Shown: one piece after another, positions 5,690 through 7,240 of the stretch
Layout of the letters: each line of letters opens with the position of its first letter
Numbering within the stretch: position 1 is the stretch's first letter
Made by a program: the position numbers and the translations under genes
Notes under the pieces: generated by a model
The model's database searches: none
Told to the model about the DNA's origin: nothing
What the model saw: the letters and a program-made list of their open reading frames with translations, nothing else
NCBI GenBank assembly: GCA_934358495.1
Contig: CAKRKO010000105.1
Span: forward strand, 1-7,240
From: an uncultured Eubacterium sp.
Lineage (GTDB): Bacteria > Bacillota > Clostridia > Lachnospirales > Lachnospiraceae
DNA length: 7,240 nt
Direction of reading: 5' to 3'

Positions 5690-6556
5690 ATGGATTATAA
5701 GCATTTGATACGTTTCTTTTTGGCAAAATTGAAAAAAGATAATATTGGAGCTTATGCGGCACAGGCGGCGCTATTTATCATTATGTCAGCAATCCCGTTT
5801 CTGCTGGTATTTCTGTCGCTGCTGAGATTTACTCCGGTAACCGAAAGTACCGTGCTGTCCGTGATTCAGATGGTTGTCCCGGGACAGATTAAAATTACCC
5901 CATTGTTGATCCATGTGGTAGATGAAGTATATACAAATTCAGCGAAAGTATTACCAATCGCAGTTATTTTTGCAATTTATTCTGCGGCAAAGTCAATCCA
6001 GAGTCTGCGTTACGGATTAAACATCGTATACGATACCGATGAGACACGAAACTGGTTTGTGTTGCGTTTCCGTGCGATGATAGAGACATTTGTGTTGATT
6101 CTGGTCATTATTTTGCTGATGGTATTTTTGGTATTTGGTCAAAAGATTCAGAACATGCTGGTGCAGTATGCGCCGATTTTGTCCATTGTGACAGATATTA
6201 TCTTAAAATTACGTCTGCTCATTTTGTTTTTTGTTCTGATTGTATTTTTTATGTTTATTTATAAAGTATTACCAAACCGAACAGCCACATTTAAAAGTCA
6301 GTTGATCGGGGCTGTAGGATGCTCTGCCGCATGGTATGTTTTTTCTTTTGGATTATCAATTTATGTGAATTTTTTCAATGGATTTTCCCTGTATGGAAGT
6401 CTGACGACCATTTTGTTATTGATGTTCTGGCTTTATATCAGCATGTATATTTTTCTGGTATGCGCGGAGGTCAACAATATGTTTGAAATTCTTCTGATAG
6501 AAATCCAGGAAGCACGCCGCAGAAAAAAAGAGCGGGAACAGGATAAAAACGCTTGA
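5690..6556 (+). CDS. YihY/virulence factor BrkB family membrane protein
   Basis: This is a polytopic membrane protein of the YihY/BrkB family. Members were once labelled ribonuclease BN by mistake; their function is poorly understood, with transport or envelope roles suggested. At 288 residues it has the usual length. About six membrane segments can be drawn near 24-46, 86-106, 129-150, 174-193, 205-229 and 236-262. Family landmarks are AYAAQAALFIIMSAIPFLL (21-39) and the C-terminal YGSLTTILLLMFWLY (235-249) followed by VCAEVNN (257-263). The tail (274-288) is highly charged and cytoplasmic. A strong Shine-Dalgarno AAGGGGAG ends 5 nt before the ATG. A perfect palindrome lies directly upstream. 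The stop codon TGA (6554-6556) is shared with the -35 box of the pheS promoter, so there is no room for a terminator of its own and read-through into the T-box leader is likely. Function here cannot be inferred from the neighbours. Confidence 0.9.
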   Translation: MDYKHLIRFFLAKLKKDNIGAYAAQAALFIIMSAIPFLLVFLSLLRFTPVTESTVLSVIQMVVPGQIKITPLLIHVVDEVYTNSAKVLPIAVIFAIYSAAKSIQSLRYGLNIVYDTDETRNWFVLRFRAMIETFVLILVIILLMVFLVFGQKIQNMLVQYAPILSIVTDIILKLRLLILFFVLIVFFMFIYKVLPNRTATFKSQLIGAVGCSAAWYVFSFGLSIYVNFFNGFSLYGSLTTILLLMFWLYISMYIFLVCAEVNNMFEILLIEIQEARRRKKEREQDKNA

Positions 6557-6581
6557 TGTTTTAAATAAGCTATGCTAGAAT
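6553..6581 (+). promoter_or_regulatory. SigA promoter of the pheS T-box operon
   Basis: TTGATG (6553-6558), a 17-bp spacer, then TAGAAT (6576-6581) preceded by TGC, an extended -10. The start is expected near 6588. The -35 overlaps the yihY stop codon. The -10 lies in a short direct repeat, ATGCTAG at 6572-6578 and 6584-6590. Confidence 0.75.
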
Positions 6582-6587
6582 AAATGC

Positions 6588-6846
6588 TAGTTTTGATATT
6601 TTTAAAAGCTGAGAAGATGTCAGTAGGCAGATGATCGGATTACAGAGAGAGTGTACGTTGGCTGAGAATACACTTAAGGAAAGACATCTGGTGAAATTCC
6701 CATTGGAGCTGCTGTTTTGAACAACGGAATGTTAAATAGGAACAGACGGGTCATGCACGTTACGCATTAGAGTGTCCGATGCATGTCGGGAAGCCGGGTG
6801 GTAACGCGGAAATTTTTCGTCCCTTTTTAGGAAGGGGCGTTTTTTT
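6588..6846 (+). promoter_or_regulatory. T-box riboswitch, phenylalanine-specific
   Basis: This leader senses uncharged tRNA-Phe and allows pheS transcription when phenylalanine charging falls. Stem I includes AGATGTC (6615-6621) paired with GACATCT (6683-6689), the AGAGAGAG purine run (6644-6651) and a distal hairpin GTGTA (6651-6655) with TACAC (6669-6673). The specifier loop reads GGTGAAA then TTC (6697-6699), a Phe codon, followed by CCATTGGAGC. The T-box is GGGTGGTAACGCGG (6796-6809). Its bulge starts with TGGT (6799-6802), complementary to an ACCA tRNA end, as expected for tRNA-Phe with discriminator A. The antiterminator can form by pairing GGG (6796-6798) with CCC (6821-6823) and GCGGAA (6806-6811) with the run before it, leaving a 7-nt bulge. 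Those same bases form the terminator in the other state. The gene that follows is pheS, which agrees with the specifier. Confidence 0.95.
6818..6846 (+). terminator. T-box attenuator terminator
   Basis: CGTCCCTT (6818-6825) pairs with AAGGGGCG (6832-6839), with one G-U pair, around a 6-nt loop and is followed by seven T residues (6840-6846). Its 5' arm is the part that the antiterminator captures when uncharged tRNA-Phe is bound. Confidence 0.9.
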
Positions 6847-6951
6847 ATTTGATAGTAAATTATAATAAAACTTCCATCAACATAAAAGCACTTCGTGCAA
6901 AGGCGCACTTATATAAAACGAAATTATTTATATTAAAGAAGGAGATTAAAG

Positions 6952-7240
6952 ATGAAAGACAAGTTAAAGCAGATCAGAGAAAAAGCACTTGCTTCTATCG
7001 AAAGTTCTGAGGGATTAAACGGATTAAATGATGTCCGTGTCGCTTTCCTTGGGAAAAAAGGTGAACTTACTGCTGTATTAAAAGGAATGAAAGATGTCAG
7101 CCCGGAGGAGCGTCCGCTGGTTGGTCAGATGGTAAATGAAACAAGAGCAGCCATCGAACAGAAATTAGAAGAAACTAAAAAGAAAATGGAAGCTCTGGAG
7201 TTGGAGCATAAACTGAAGAAAGAAGTCATCGACGTAACAC
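6952..7240 (+). CDS. pheS: Phenylalanyl-tRNA synthetase alpha subunit (3' truncated by window)
   Basis: PheS is the catalytic subunit of the heterotetrameric enzyme that charges tRNA-Phe. Only the first 96 codons are in the window, covering the N-terminal helical, coiled-coil arm that contacts tRNA; the class II catalytic core lies beyond. LGKKGELTAVLKGM (33-46) and SPEERPLVGQMVNE (50-63) are typical of this arm, followed by a long charged helix (about 64-92). The ATG is set by AAGGAG (6939-6944) 7 nt upstream. The Phe T-box leader upstream independently supports the identity. Between the attenuator and the ATG lie about 105 nt of A/T-rich leader with a small GCAC-TTC-GTGC hairpin (6888-6898) of unknown meaning. 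pheT is expected downstream. Confidence 0.97.
   Translation, partial: MKDKLKQIREKALASIESSEGLNGLNDVRVAFLGKKGELTAVLKGMKDVSPEERPLVGQMVNETRAAIEQKLEETKKKMEALELEHKLKKEVIDVT

Noticed and set aside
6888..6908. GCAC and GTGC hairpins between the T-box and pheS as a second attenuator
   Set aside because: The stems are only 4 bp and have no T-run; the T-box terminator upstream already accounts for control.

Overview
The window looks like a chromosomal stretch of an anaerobic, probably spore-forming, Gram-positive bacterium of the Clostridia, most likely a Lachnospiraceae member. This rests on AT-rich spacers, strong purine-rich Shine-Dalgarno sequences, a T-box leader on pheS, a SpoIID/LytB-domain protein and a Clostridia-like gene mix. 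The taxon is inference; no marker gene in the window settles it. All genes lie on the + strand, and both ends cut through a gene.

Layout. (1) Bases 1-1743 hold the end of a branched-chain amino acid ABC transporter operon: livH (5' end missing) and livM, closed by a hairpin terminator. (2) Bases 1923-3057 hold a two-gene deoxynucleoside salvage operon, deoC and cdd, only 1 nt apart, with a probable SigA promoter. (3) Bases 3058-3433, which contain no protein gene, carry a 6S RNA (SsrS) gene: near-consensus promoter, long rod-like fold with a central bubble, a 3' trailer with three copies of an 11-mer at an exact 22-nt period, and a textbook terminator. (4) Bases 3434-5431 encode a 665-residue membrane-anchored SpoIID/LytB-domain protein with a long unrecognised N-terminal region. 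A sequence resembling a mother-cell SigE promoter lies just upstream. (5) After a 258-nt spacer with a hairpin and a perfect 14-bp palindrome comes a YihY/BrkB-family membrane protein (5690-6556). (6) The last 680 bases are the start of the phenylalanyl-tRNA synthetase operon: a promoter whose -35 box overlaps the yihY stop codon, a T-box riboswitch with a TTC (Phe) specifier and an attenuator, then the first 96 codons of pheS.

The genes form several independent transcription units rather than one pathway. deoC and cdd cooperate: Cdd deaminates (deoxy)cytidine, and DeoC cleaves the deoxyribose 5-phosphate released further down the route. LivH and LivM form the membrane channel of one transporter, whose ATPases and binding protein are not visible here. 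I see no CRISPR array, insertion sequence, tRNA or rRNA, and nothing I would call a wholly new system. The most rewarding places are the 6S locus with its periodic trailer, the SpoIID-like protein with its SigE-like promoter, and the palindrome in front of yihY.
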